64,000 bases of DNA from Tetradesmus obliquus (Eukaryota; Chlorophyta; Chlorophyceae; Sphaeropleales; Scenedesmaceae). The position numbers and the translations under genes are program-made. The stretch spans positions 3,647,001-3,711,000 of the forward strand of contig CP126206.1 of the NCBI GenBank assembly GCA_030272155.1, read 5' to 3'. The notes beneath the pieces are model-generated. The model saw only the letters and a program-made list of their open reading frames with translations. It was not told the origin of the DNA and did not search any database. Positions 1-12,362 of the stretch are shown in pieces. The first letter of the stretch is position 1. Every line of letters starts with the position of its first letter.

Positions 1-20
1 AGCATCTCTCTCAAATGCTT

Positions 21-489
21 CCCACCTGCTCCCCGATGTAGACCTTCCTGAAGTTCTGGAAGAAGCCCAGCACAGCCATGTCCACTTGGTCAACCAATGC
101 AATCTCGCATTTTGCTGAAGATGATGTAAATTGCTGAAAATTTAAAAAAAAAATCCAAATCTCCCCACCTGCTCGCCGATGTACACCTTGCGGAAGTTCT
201 GGAAGAAGCCCAGCACAGCCATGTCCAGCCGCTGCCGCGAGTTCTCCTGGTAGCGCCCCTGGTGCACGCCTGTGTGTTCAAAACAGCAGCAGCAGCAGCA
301 GCAGCTCAGCGACTGTTGACCGCTGTGTTGGGGAGCAATGCAGTCTCCTGGTAGCGCCCCTGGTGCACGCCTGCGGAAGGTTCAAATGTTGAAGTGAAAC
401 AGCAGCAGCAGCAGCAGCAAGTCACTGGTCTGTTGTGACTTTGCAGTGAGTTCTCCTGGTAGCGCCCCTGGTGCACGCCTGCGTATTCA
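21..489 (-). repeat. Relic copies of XPO7 exon 17 ends
   Basis: Bases 21-83 repeat the 3' part of exon 17 with its donor, downstream of the exon in gene sense. Bases 341-373 and 446-483 repeat the exon's 5' end, each next to a CTG run in gene sense (270-305, 395-420, 493-525). All are truncated and diverged, and lie in introns. Confidence 0.8.
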
Positions 490-491
490 AG

Positions 492-526
<35 letters not shown>

Positions 527-3210
527 TCAGTGATGCAAACCCCTAAACACAGGATAATACATCATAAAAAGGGCATTGGTGACACTTTGCAGCAAGCTAC
601 GCAAAACTTGTCACCCGTATCACAACCTACGTGTTGTTGAGGCTCAATAGCCCCAACACAGGTGCTGCCCGGTCGCCCACACTTCCTGGTCACACTTGTT
701 CAGAACCTGTCCTTTGTGGTCACACATGTTAAAAACATGTACTCGCTTTGTCACTCTTTTCAACCTTCCTGTTTCCATGAGGCTCAATAGCCCGAACATG
801 CGCGCTGCTAGGTCGCCCACACTTCCTGGTCACACTCGTTTCATGACATGTTATATGTTGTCACCCTTTGTCACCCACCTGTGTCCATGAGGCTCAATAG
901 CCCAAACATGCGCGCTGCCAGGTTGCCCACACTTTCTGGTCACACTTGTTACCAACATGTCATTTTGTCACTCGTTGTCACCCACCTGTGTCCAAGAGGC
1001 TCAATAGCCCAAATATGCGCGCTGCTAGGTCGCCCACACTTTCTGGTCACACTTGTTACTAACATGTCATTTTGTCACCCACCTGTGTCCATGAGGCTCA
1101 GTAGCCCGAACACGCGCGCTGCTAGGTCCCCGTCAATGCTCTCTTGACTCTCCGCACTGCTGCTGCTGCTGCTAAGCCTGCGGAGACAACGAACACGTAT
1201 GGCAGCAGCAGCAGCAGCAGCAGCGTCAGCGTGCACGTCTAGGTTGAGACCGCTGGAATGCCAGCAACAATTGCAGCTGTGATGTGTGGTAGCCTAGATT
1301 GGAACGCCACACGCTGAAGCAGGGGCACAGAGCTTACAACTAGTATTTCTGCAGCACAATGTGCAGCGCACATGTCGCGGATGACGCTGTGCAAAACCAC
1401 AATCAGCAGACGAAAACCGCAAAAGCAGTCCAATCACCTGCCGCGAATCACGCTGCCGACTATGGACACCATCCAGGCCAGCTGCCCTTCCAGCACAGCC
1501 AGCTGGCCCAATAAAACAATTACAGTAAAACCTCGAAGTAACGACACTTGAAGTAACGACTTTCGCATAATAACGACACGTCAGGCTGTCCCCAAAGTGC
1601 CCGAAGTGCCGCAAAACTGTCGCAAAGTAAGGACAAACACATAGTACAGTAAAGGACACGACAGAAGCCAAAACTCCACCAAAAAACACAAACCCGAGGC
1701 AGCCAAACCTGCCGCATCATCGCGACGTGCACATCAGAATACTAGGTTCAGCAGATGGATAGCTCAAAAGCAAAATCACCTGCCGCGAATGACGCTGCCG
1801 ACTATTGACACCATCCAGGCCAGCTGCCCCTCCAGCACAGCCAGCTGCTGCTTGGCGGCGGCGTCAAGGCCTGTCATTGTCGTGGCCTGTAACATGTTAC
1901 ATAACAGTTGTTTTTTTGGCAGCAGTGGAGTCAGCAGCAGTGACAGCAGGTGTTTGAGTGTACAGCAGCAGTACATATGCGTGTCTCTGATACTGTGCTT
2001 CTACCAGACAAGCCCACACGGAAGGAAGGCTTCAACAGGTTGCCTTCCTTACAACCTTACAACCTTACAGGTTGCCCTCCTTACAACTGCAATGCATAAC
2101 AGCCAAATTACAATGCATAATAGCCAAATTACATGCTGGCTGCCGGACCTCTGCCCCCCCTCCCCCCACCCTCCCCAGTCTGCTTGTAAATAGGATGATT
2201 CTAAGCATGGTAAAAGCTTAACTGCGCACCTTCAAGCAATGCTGGTGCCTGAGCACTGTTAGGTCTACACAGCTTTGGGCTTCAGCTCAGGTACAAGTTT
2301 CTTTCAACGCCTTTACCCCAAACCCTGCAAGGCCCGCCTGCTTGTAGTTGGCCAGTAAGGGGACATTCAAGGTTTAGGGTTAAAGTGAGTAACAGGGCCA
2401 ACCAGGGTTGAGGGCTTACCCAGCAGCAAAACCATGATCCCTAAACCCTGCAAGGCTCACCTGCTTGTAGTTGACCACCAGCGGGTCTATCAGGCTGCAC
2501 ACGAATTGACTGCAGGCAGCAGCAGCAGTGGCAGCAGCAGCGACAGTGACAGCGGCAGCAGGCGGCGGCAGCAGCAGGGACAAAAGAAGGTACGGATCAG
2601 TGGCAAGTGGTTTTTACAGGTGCAGCAGCTGCTTGCAAGCAGCAGAGCGCACGCGCTACCTCGATCTCTCAAACTACGCTGAGCTGCTGCTGCTGCTGCA
2701 CATCAAGAAGCACCCCACAACCCTCGCCAGTAACACCAGCAACACCCTAAACCCTGAAGCTGCAGCTGCTGAACCCTGTGCCAGCCCACCTGCTCTTGTC
2801 GTACTGGAAGCGCACTAAGTAAGGCAAGCTCTCCAGCTGCTCGCTCAGCTGGTCCTCCGCATCCAGCATGTCGTCGAGGCTGCTGCCGCCCACCAGCACC
2901 AGCCGCACACTCTCCAGCCTGGGGTTTAGGAGGGAACCGGGTTTGCAGGGTTAAGTAGCAGCAGCAGCAGCAGCAGCAACAGTAAGTAACAGGTGTTGGG
3001 TGTTAGCCTCACCCAGCAACTGCCGCACACTCGCCAGCCTGGGTTTCACGATTAGTATTGCAGCAGCAGCAGCAGCAGCAGCAGCAACCGCAGCAGCAGC
3101 ACGCGTTAGGTGTTGCAGTGTTGGGTGTTGGCCTCAGCAGGCGTGAATGCAGCAGGCTCCTGGTGTTGGCCGCCCACCAGCACCAGCCGCACACTCTCCA
3201 GCCGGTGGAC

Positions 3211-3254
<44 letters not shown>

Positions 3255-6200
3255 AGAGTTGGTGTTCAGCAAGCATGTGACGCACTTTTGACAGGCAAAC
3301 ATGGTCTCTTGAAAGCTAGCTGTGAGGATATCACTCTGTCCTGCAGTCAGGCAGGCGACACACTTGATGATATGCATGCAACAAATTGCTGGCAGTAACC
3401 TGCAGACAAAAGGCGGTTTGCCTACTCAGCACCACTCCAACCGCACGTGCTGTTGAGGCCTGCAAGCAGCATCTGCTACATACGCGCAGATCGAAATGCA
3501 GGAGCTGGCTGTCAACTGCTGGTGATGCAGGCTCAGCCTAGGGCTTAGGTTTTGGCTGAAACCTGCTGCCGCCCACCTGCTGGTGATGTAGGCCTGTGTT
3601 ATTTTTGGCACGTTGGCCTCCAGCAGGCTTGGTGAGTCGCCCTTGAGGTACGGCATGCTGGACACCAGCCTGAGATTTTGGGGTTTAGGGTTTGGCAGCA
3701 GCAGCAGCAGCAGTAGCAGGCACAAAACTGTTGTCAGCACAGCAGGCCTCTTTGCAAACCCTGATGGTGCTGGCTGTTAGCTTCACATCGTCCTTGGCCT
3801 ATTGCCAGCTGTTGAGGTTGCGACATCAAACCAAACCCCACACTTTGCTGTCATATCTGAACCTTAAACACTGTTACTTTGGTAATCCCCAACACACCTG
3901 CTCCAAAGCCCCAGCAGGTAGTACCCGCTGTCCTCGGCCCACTGCCAGCTGTTGAGGCTGCCCACATCACATCAGAACCCCAAAACTAGTGATCATCTCC
4001 AAACCCTGAGCCCTGTTATGGTGATTGTTACTATGCCTAACCCTGCCGCACCTGCTCCAAAGCCCCAGCAGGTACTACACGCTGTCCTTGGCCCACTGCC
4101 AGCTGTTGAGGCTGCCCACATCACATCAGAACCCCAAACTAGTGATCATTTCCAAACCCTGAGCCCTGTTATTGTGATTGTTACTATGCCTAAACCCTGC
4201 CGCACCTGCTCCAAAGCCCCAGCAGGCAGTACACGCTGTCCTCGGCCCACTGCCAGTTGTTGAGGCTGCCCACATCACATCAGAACCCCAAACTAGTGAT
4301 CATCTCCAAACCCTGAGCCCTGTTATGGTGATTGTTACTATGCCTAACCCTGCCGCACCTGCTCCAAAGCCCCAGCAGGTACTACACGCTGTCCTTGGCC
4401 CACTGCCAGCTGTTGAGGCTGCCCACATCACATCAGAACCCCAAACTAGTGATCATTTCCAAACCCTGAGCCCTGTTATTGTGATTGTTACTATGCCTAA
4501 ACCCTGCCGCACCTGCTCCAAAGCCCCAGCAGGCAGTACACGCTGTCCTCGGCCCACTGCCAGTTGTTGAGGCTGCCCACATCACATCAGAATCCCAAAA
4601 CTAGTGATCATTTTCAAACCCTGAGCTCTGTTATTGTGATTGTTACTATGCCTAAACCCTGCCGCACCTGCTCCAAAGCCCCAGCAGGTAGTACACGCTG
4701 TCCTTGGCCCACTGCCAGTTGTTGAGGCTGCCCACATCACATCAGAACCCCAAAACTAGTGATCATTTTCAAACCCTGAGCTCTGTTATTGTGATTGTTA
4801 CTATGCCTAAATCCTGCCGCACCTGCTCCAAAGCCCCAGCAGGTAGTACACGCTGTCCTTGGCCCACTGCCAGCTGTTGAGGCTGTCTATGGTCAGCTGC
4901 GCCACCAGCTGGATCCACTCCGTGTAGTTGTCAACAGACACCTGCAGTGTTTTGGGGTTTGAGGGTTCAGCGGCAGCACAGACAGCAGCGGCGGCTGAGG
5001 TTGACGCAAACGCAACGGCACGGCATGCAGAGACATGCACAGCCGCATGCACCACAGGCAGCTGCAGGATCAGCAGCCACCCTATACACTGCCCAAGCCA
5101 CTTTCCCTAAACCCTAAGCCCTGGACCTAAACCTTAGGCCGCTGCCGACCCCAAAACCCTAATCACGCAAGCTCACTCAGATGGTAGTTGCTTGTGAGCC
5201 GCCCCTGCAGCTGGCGCAACGCATGGTGAAACTGCACCCCCCCCCCCTCCCCCGCCCCCCAGCTGCGCACGCTGAAACCTGAAAATCGAATTGCAATAAG
5301 CCCCAAACCCTAAAGTTCCCCCCCAAAAACCGAGGCACGCACCAGCTCGCTCAGCTGGTAATTGGTTTTGAGCCGCCCCAGCAGCCGGCAGAACTCGTGG
5401 TAGTTGTCATGGTGCTCCGCTAGCCCCGACTGGGCACGCAGGATGTCCCTGCAGGGTTTAGCGCAGTGCAGCAAGCAGGGTTTTGGGCAGCTGTGCAGCC
5501 GGCAGAACTCATGGTGATTTCGACTGATCCACGTCGCTGCTGCACCTCACCCTAAACCCTCACACAGCCGACCGCGCAAAACCATTTCACCCACCTGCAG
5601 CCGTTGACCAGGCGGTTGAGGAACTTTGACCGCTCCACGTCGCTGCTGAAAACACGGTGCCTCACCCTAAACCCTCACACAGCTGACCGCGCTACCCTCC
5701 TGCTCACCTGCAGCCGTTGACCAGGCGGTTGAGGAACTTTGACCGCTCCACGTCGCTGCTGAACAGGCTGCGCCGCACGCTGGCCAGCCGCACCAGGCAC
5801 TCCAGCGCCAGCCTGCAGTGTGGCATAACAAGAGATAGGTGATACAACGAGGGAGTTACTTGTTGCAACCTAATTAGTGATAGAGTGCTTAATTGAGTGG
5901 CCAGCCGCACCAGGCACTCCAGCCCCAGCTGCACCGGCGCACTGATGGCATACAACCAAACAGCAGACATCCCCGCAGTTTCTAATGATAATTTCCTGCA
6001 AGTTCCTGCAAGTTCCTGCAAGCTGCTGTTGCTGACACACAATTTCGTGCAAGCGGCCCAAATCCAAGCATGGCTCCCTGCAAGCTGCTGCCCACTGCAG
6101 GCGTCTTCGGCCTTCTTCCTGCAATTATGGCATGCGCTCCATCCCTACATTAAGCCTCAAACCCCAAACCTGCAAAGCCTGAACCTTTAACCAATGACGC

Positions 6201-8054
6201 TGTGACGCTCACTTGCTGGGTGGTGGGCCGCTGGCTGCGTAGTAGTCCAGGAACAGCTGCAGTGTGGAGGGGTCCTCAATCAGCCCCCGCCAACTGCTGG
6301 GCACCTGCATACAGCACAGGTGTTACAACATTGTTACAACGTTGTTACAACTTGGTTGGACCAACAGAAATTGCTTTGTCTTAGAACAGCTGCAGCGTGG
6401 AGGGGTCCTCAATCAGCCCCCGCCAGCTGCTGGGCACCTGCAGTTACACAATTTGTTATAACACATGTTACATTGTGCGGCAGCATGTTACTTTGTGACA
6501 ATGTCCTGTGTTTGTGTGTGCTCTGAGTGCTGTGATGTCACCCGGCTCAGTGTCCCAGTCCGTGTGTTCATAACAGACAATGCTGAAATTGTTGTTGCCA
6601 GACGCTGCTGGACATGCATCACACCATGCAACATGTTTGAACTGAACCTTGATTCAAACCATCAATGTTGCTTTTTGATTTCCCCCACCTGTATGGTGCT
6701 CATGTCCTCTGCGCTGTCGTCCAGGCAGGTGCCCACGAAGTCAAACGACAGGCACGCCAGCGCCAGCGTCAGGCCCTGCAGATATACAAAAAGTAACACA
6801 TCATAAAGCTGTTAAATGGCGTGTTACACAACCTTTTACCAGGCAGGTGCCCACATAGTCAAACGACAGGCATGCCAGCGCCAGCGTCAGGCCCTGCAAA
6901 CGGCACAGTTATGACATTTTTGTCATGTTGTTATATAACATGTTACAGGGCATGATGTGTTACACCAGGCAGGTGCCCGCAAAATCGATCAACAGGCAGA
7001 ACAGCATCAGCGTCCTTGTCGCTGCTGTCCAGCAGCTGACTACTGCTACCGTACCGCACGGCCTAAGTGCTGCGTCCGCTGCACCCCCTGTACCCTGCTG
7101 TACAGTTGCAGGTTGTCATCTCTGAACCCTGCACACCTGCTCCTTCAGCTTTGCGTCTGCCCTGTTGTCCAGCAGCTGCCTGCTGAGCCGCTGCACCCCC
7201 TCAACCCTACTGCACCCCGCTGCAGCCCCTGCACCGCCTAAACCCTGCTGCAGCCCCTAAACCCCGCGCACCTGCTCTTTGAGCTGTGCGTCTGCGCGGT
7301 GATCCAGCAGCTGCCGCAGCGCCACCAGCGCCACCTAAACCCCTACCCAGATGGCACCCACTAAACTCCACTGCACCCTGCTGCACCCCCTGAACCTTGC
7401 GCACCTGCTCCTTGAGCCTTGGTTCAGCCCTGTTGTCCAGCAGCTGCCGCAGCGCCGCTGCACGCCCTAAACCCTACTGCACCCCCTGCACCTCCTGCTG
7501 AACCCCCTAAACCCCCCGCACCTGCTCCTTGAGCCTTGGTTCTGCGCGGTTGTCCAGCAGCTGCCGCAGCGCCACCAGCGCCACCTTGAACACTGACAGC
7601 AGGCTGAGGTCCCTGAAGGACACAGCAATCTTGCGGTGCTGCAGGCAGCAGCAGCAGCAGCAGCAGCAGTGGCAATAGTGAGGCAGCTATCAGCGCATTG
7701 GGCGAAGCTAGTGCTCAAGGCTCCCTCGCTGCATTTGGGCTTTGCAATCATCAACATTCAAGCGCCTGAAACCCAAACACAACGCTTCTGATCAGCCTAC
7801 GCCGCTGAATCCCTTGAACCACTCACCGCTGTGAGTGTGCGCCCTGGTGTCGCTGTGTTGATCTCGCTGACCAGCATCGTCAGCACCTTTAGGGCCAGCA
7901 GGTAGTGCCCCGGGCTGCCCCGCTCCATCAGCGCCTTGCACTCATCCACAATGCCGCGAGGAGCATCAGCATCAAACCAGGCCAGCTTCACGGTGCGGCA
8001 CAGCAGCTGCACCACGCTGGTGCAAACGTAGGCTTCCATGCCGGGGCCGTGCCT

Positions 8055-8094
<40 letters not shown>

Positions 8095-11000
8095 GAAGAT
8101 GGCAAATGTGACACGGCAAGACATGTCATATCTGACCTGCCAGCATGCCACATCAAGCTTTGGGAAGGTCCACCGAGCGCTGTGATTCGCACAAATGCTG
8201 TCAAACAAAGGGAAAAGGGAACAACAATAGGTACAGTCTTGCCCCTACTCACGTGTCCAGGTACTGCATGAAGTACTTCTTCATCTCAATGCGGATCTGA
8301 GCACTGCAGCGGCAGCAGCAGCAGCAGCAGCAGCAGCAAGTTGTGAATGAACCGAACACTGGTCCTGTCACATCAACAGCACAGGCAGACGGGTGCACTG
8401 ATGCTCTGAAAGCTGCTGCCGCCCTGCAGCAGGCCACAACAACTGCAAGCATGCGGAAACTGCCGGATGCCCTGTGCCTGTTGCTGCTGCTGCTGCTGCT
8501 GTTGCTGCTGCGATACATTGACATGTTTTGATGGCAGGTCAATCCAGCCACGTTGACTTCTGAAACCAGGCTGCTGCCATCGTCAGTATTGCCCTGCATT
8601 GCCATCTGTACAACTGTGGTGCAGCATAACCAGCAAGTAGCGCCTGCTGCTCAAGTGCTGGCCAGGGAGCACACCAAAGGCAACAGCTGGTGCACTGGAG
8701 CAGGATCAGCCGCCGCTGCTGCTGTTCCTGCACTGACGTTCCTGCTGCCTCTGCTCGAAGTTCCTGTATTGCCGTGCAGCCCCAGCTGCTGCTGCTGCCG
8801 CTGCTGCCACCGCTGCTGATCTTCTCCTGCCATGCATGTTCCATCTGTGACTGCTGCTGGTGCTGCTGCCCTTGCCGCTGCCGTTGCTGCTACCACTGCT
8901 GCTGTTCCTGCAATGCCTTGCCTGCTTCAGCTGCCGCTGCTACTGCTACTGCTGCTGCTGCCGCTGCTAAATTAATTCTTGCTGCAGCTGAAGCTGCTGC
9001 CACGGCTGCTGCTATTGATATCGATGATGCTCCAGCTGCCGCCGCCGTTGCTGCTGCTGCTGCTGCTGCTCCTCCTGCTGTTCTGGTCGCGCATTTGCTG
9101 CTTCTCCCAAGCACATCAAAATAAGCTTGATCCAACTGCTGGGAGTCGCATGCCTGTGGTGCTGCTGCTGTGGCTGCTGCTGAGAACACACCAATTCTGC
9201 TGACGTCCTCGCTGCTGCTGCAGCAGCTACTGGCGTTCCCTCGGCTGCTGCTGCCAACGCCGCCAACGCCGCCGCTGCTGCTGCCACTGTTGCTGCTGCT
9301 GCTGCTGCTGCCTCTGCTGCTGCTGCCTCTGCTGCTGCTGCCTCTGCTGCTGCCGCCCCACCTGAGTGCATGCTCCGTGACCAGCCTCAGCAGACTTGAT
9401 GAGGCCAATACCTGCACTGCCGCTGCTGCTGCTGCTGCTGCCGTCGATATTCCCAATACTGCTGCCATCGCCCCACCTGAGTGCATGCTCCGTGACCAGC
9501 CTCAGCAGACTTGATGAGGCCAATACCTGCACTGCCGCTGCTGCTGCTGCTGCTGCCGTCGATATTCCCAATACTGCTGCCATCGCCCCACCTGAGTGCA
9601 TGCTCCGTGACCAGCCTCAGCAGACTTGATGAGGCCAATACCTGCACTGCCGCTGCTGCTGCTGCTGCTGCCGTCGATATTCCCAATACTGCTGCCATCG
9701 CCCCACCTGAGTGCACGCTCCGTGACCAGCTTCAGCAGACTTGATGAGGCCAATACCTGCACTGCCGCTGCTGCTGCTGCTGCTGCCGTCAATATTCCCA
9801 ATACTGCTGCTGCCCCCCCCCCCCCCCCCCCACCTGAGTGCATGCTCCGTGACCAGCCTCAGCAGACTCGATGAGGCCAGCAACTGAGCATATGGCGAGC
9901 GCGAGTTGTCTAGGATGGCCTGCACACAGCAGCAAGCAATGCAACCAGGCCAACTATTGGCCAACTATTGTGCACGCAGTGTGTGTAGTGCTCAGTACAG
10001 GGGTTTGGAGTTGTCTAGGATGGCCTGCACACAGCAATGGGTCACAGCAATGTGTTATCATGACATGTTGTGGTGGTTGGGATTTGAGTGCTTGCAGGAG
10101 CGGCTTGATGAGAGCCGTCTTGCAGGCTGAATGGGGCCGGCATAGGGTTTAGGGCTTCTAGCTAAACCCTAAACCCTTAAGTGCTTGCAGGAGCGGCTTG
10201 ATGCGGGCCGTCTTGCAGGCTGAATGGGGCCGGCATCTGAGCAAAGTTCAGGGTGCATTGTATAAGCGTTGCTTCAAGCATTGTGTACGCGTTGTTTAGA
10301 GCATTGTTTAAGCGTTGCATAAGCGTTGTAAAAGCATTGTGTAAGATGGCCAGCGCAACACGCAGCCAGTGATGCAGTGGGTGGTGGGTGATGGAAAAAA
10401 GCTTTGCAGGCGACTGCAGGTGTTACTTTGCTGACATGTGAGCAGGACGCTTATGTGTCCAGAGAGGCGCAACGCTGCAAGTGCTGGAGCGCGCGCTGTG
10501 TGTTGTCCAACACAAGTAATTCATAGTGTGCAGCCCTGATTGCAAGGTCAGGGATAGCCATATGCTCAAAGTAGAAATAATGCATTGAAATGATAACAGA
10601 CGAAACAAGATAGTTGCTGTTCGTGCTCCCAAACAGCTGCACCACAGCCAAGCAGAGGCTGTCTACAAGGGAGAGGCAGGCTGCAAGCGACAGCTGCTAC
10701 GCTGCTGATGCTGTACAGCATAGTGTCGTGTCTGACTTTCAAGCACACTTGCTCCACATGCAGCACACGCACATTGTGCCCTCAGGCGCATGCTACTGCT
10801 TGCAGGAGCCTTGGCAGCTGCTGTTGCTTGCTTTTGCTGCTCCCGTGCTGAGCGTGATTGATGCACAGCAAACACGCAGCCACAGCTATGTGTCTATGGC
10901 TGCCCCATCTCAAGCTCAGCATCAGAACCACCAAATCAGCAGTGTGCCATCTCAATCTCCTGCAAGCTGCTTGCTTAAGGGAGGCAAAGCAGCAGCAACC

Positions 11001-11280
11001 TGCTGTGCAGCTGGGGTGTACTGGCAGTGCTGCTGTGAGAGGCTGGGTAAGCCCCACCTTGCAGTGGGCAATGTACTCCGTGGATTGGCTGAACGGCCGA
11101 AGCATCTGTTCCGCTTGCGTGCGGTGATCAGGCGTCTGCGAGCAGATTGCTGTCAGTTGGTGCTGTGCTGCACAGCAGTGCAGGCAGGACAGCCCTCTGC
11201 TGCTGGCCACGCACCTGAGCTGTATACAGCTGCTCACACATCGCCTCGATCTGAGGCAGTTGCGCTAGTATGGCGTCCAT
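169..11280 (-). CDS. XPO7: Exportin-7 (XPO7/RanBP16-type), first 521 residues; 3' part off left edge
   Basis: Importin-beta-family nuclear transport receptor that binds RanGTP and carries cargo through the nuclear pore. Seventeen exons (5' to 3', minus strand): 11280-11215, 11135-11058, 9919-9834, 8303-8253, 8052-7827, 7638-7522, 6775-6689, 6304-6213, 5812-5708, 5448-5343, 4941-4823, 3669-3577, 2918-2790, 2509-2461, 1886-1780, 1177-1083, 269-169. Phase is continuous and gives 521 residues, collinear with animal XPO7 from its start to the FRKIYIGDQ region. Matching blocks include QAEQMLRPFSQSTEYIAHCK (exon 2, importin-beta N-terminal region), SVRRSLFSSDVERSKFLNRL (exon 9), NYHEFCRLLGRLKTNYQL (exon 10) and NFRKVYIGEQ (exon 17). 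The start is the first ATG of exon 1 (MDAILAQLPQIEAMCEQLY). All introns are GT-AG; most acceptors follow a CTG run. The remaining C-terminal half lies beyond base 1. Confidence 0.95.
630..1082 (-). repeat. Tandem array of XPO7 exon 16 3' ends (about 105-bp units)
   Basis: Four diverged units run toward the left edge from exon 16 (which starts at 1083). Each holds the LLSLMDT-coding end, the GTG donor and some 70 bp of the following intron, including TTCTGGTCACACTTGTT-like sequence. Units begin near 630, 768, 878 and 981. Confidence 0.8.
3895..4822 (-). repeat. 154-bp tandem array built from XPO7 exon 11 end plus intron
   Basis: Six near-identical units start at 3895, 4049, 4203, 4356, 4510 and 4665; the real exon donor is at 4822/4823. 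Each unit carries the last third of exon 11 (WAKDSVYYLLGLW-coding), the GTGCGG donor and about 95 bp of intron ending near CTAGTGATCA. The period is 153-155 bp. Plus-strand reading frames through the array give a repetitive Pro/Ala protein that has no other support. Confidence 0.93.
5166..7460 (-). repeat. Scattered relic copies of XPO7 exons 6-10
   Basis: Copies lie at 5166-5240 and 5480-5515 (exon 10), 5594-5655 (exon 9 3' end), 5896-5940 (exon 9 5' end), 6384-6439 (exon 8 5' end), 6838-6898 and 6965-6990 (exon 7), and 7133-7182, 7267-7333, 7399-7460 (three exon 6 3' ends with donor). Some still read as near-normal peptide, for example QLLDHRADAQLKEQ at 7267-7333. The others are broken. Confidence 0.75.
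8690..9350. repeat. CTG-rich domain inside XPO7 intron 3
   Basis: About 650 bp made almost entirely of imperfect CTG/CTGCCG triplets on the plus strand (CAG in gene sense). It leaves all six frames open over long stretches and yields poly-Ala, poly-Ser, poly-Leu and poly-Cys readings. I find no gene signature in it and treat it as low-complexity intron. Confidence 0.85.
9359..9833 (-). repeat. 115-bp tandem array of XPO7 exon 3 3' end
   Basis: Four units start at 9359, 9474, 9589 and 9704, exactly 115 bp apart, followed by the genuine exon donor at 9833. Each includes the SSLLRLVTEHALR-coding exon end, GTGGG donor, about 35 bp of intron and a (CTG)n/(CAG)n run. Units differ by only one or two bases, so this array is young. 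A further copy of the exon 3 acceptor side is at 10009-10036. Confidence 0.93.
10145..10175. repeat. Inverted telomere-like heptamers
   Basis: GGGTTTAGGG is followed 10 bases later by AAACCCTAAACCC, so TTTAGGG units face one another in XPO7 intron 2. Single heptamers recur throughout the window, commonly close to splice sites. Confidence 0.7.
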
Positions 11281-12362
11281 GGCGCTAGCTTCTTGTGAGC
11301 CTAAGCGAACGCCGAGATGCTGCTATTTGGGGCCCCTACCCCACTCCCCAAAGCCTCCTCAGCAGCTAGAGATTGTTCTATCTCTGAAAGATATTCAACG
11401 ACGTATCATTGTTGAGTTGTAGTGCCAGCAGTAAGCCGGACATGATCTACGCATTCCAAAAGCAGCAGCTGATGATCAGACCTCGTGTAGCAAACAAAGC
11501 ATTTAGAAGGCCGAACAGTGGTATCAAGCGCCGAAAGCGGCTGAGCACGCTGCAGGGGGCTTCGCACAGTACAAGCCCTGCTGAACCCGCACGCTTTGAA
11601 TGGGCCACCGCAACTGCACAATCTATTCGGACAGAGACTTTGATGGGAACACTATGCTGATTAATTAGGGTCCCGGTTGACGGATTGATTGCTCAAAGGG
11701 CTCACTCTTGTCATCAGACGGCTGTTCATGGAGGCCAGAACAACTGTGCATCACCCAGGAGGCCAGAGCCAGCTTGTGCCACACATGCAGCACCCCACCC
11801 CACGAACCCATGCTTGTGCCAGACAAAGGCCAATTCAACAGGCAATTTTCGAGTATTCGTCCTGTCAAACGCTTACCAGGCCAGCCCCATTCTTGGAGAT
11901 GCATGTTGTGCATGATCGCCTGGATGTGCGGCGCATTATGCTGCATTTCGCTGTTGCAATCGGTGATTTCTGCAACTCTCGATACCGGCAGAACAGCAAA
12001 GTCTCAGATGACATGCCTGAACCAAGTGCTGCAGCTATTGATCTGCGCTTGTCGCCGCTCCAACCCTGCTCCTTAGTCGACTAGCTACACTAGCTTTCAT
12101 CCTGTCAACCTTATCAGGCCCGCCTCACTCTTGGACATGCATGTAGTGCTTCCGTACTGCCTGCTGCTACACTGTAGCCTGCTGCTACACTAGCCTGCTG
12201 TTGTACTGCCTAGGTGGGCGGTACACTCAGGCAGTACACTTTCTGATGCTATTACGTCTCCCCTGGCTGCAGCAGCACTGCTGTTGTACTGCCTAGCTAG
12301 GCGGTACAGTCAGGCTGGTGCCTGCACGTCTCCAGCCCGCCACTGCACTGCTGTTGTACTGC
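11281..12362. other. Intergenic gap XPO7 start to GALM stop, with GALM terminal-exon relics
   Basis: XPO7 and GALM are head-to-tail on the minus strand. Bases 12190-12362 contain two diverged copies of the GALM last-exon tail, including the GCTAGGCAGTAC-like stop region, near 12208-12262 and 12290-12345. These are possible spare terminal segments or duplicated 3' UTR. I see no gene in 11281-12190; it should contain the XPO7 promoter, but no clear TATA box stands out. Confidence 0.6.

Noticed and set aside
3952-4570. Open plus-strand frames encoding a repetitive Pro/Ala protein
   Set aside because: They are antisense shadows of the 154-bp exon-intron array of XPO7; frame openness follows from the repeat.
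8690-9500. Several 75-200-residue poly-Ala, poly-Ser and poly-Leu open frames on both strands
   Set aside because: CTG/CAG runs contain no stops in any frame; no domain, no start context, and the region is an intron.
10451-10580. Minus-strand segment reading HYELLVLDNTQRALQHLQR as an extra XPO7 exon
   Set aside because: Exon 2 joins exon 3 in phase and already covers the matching part of exportin-7; this segment has no good acceptor in that phase.
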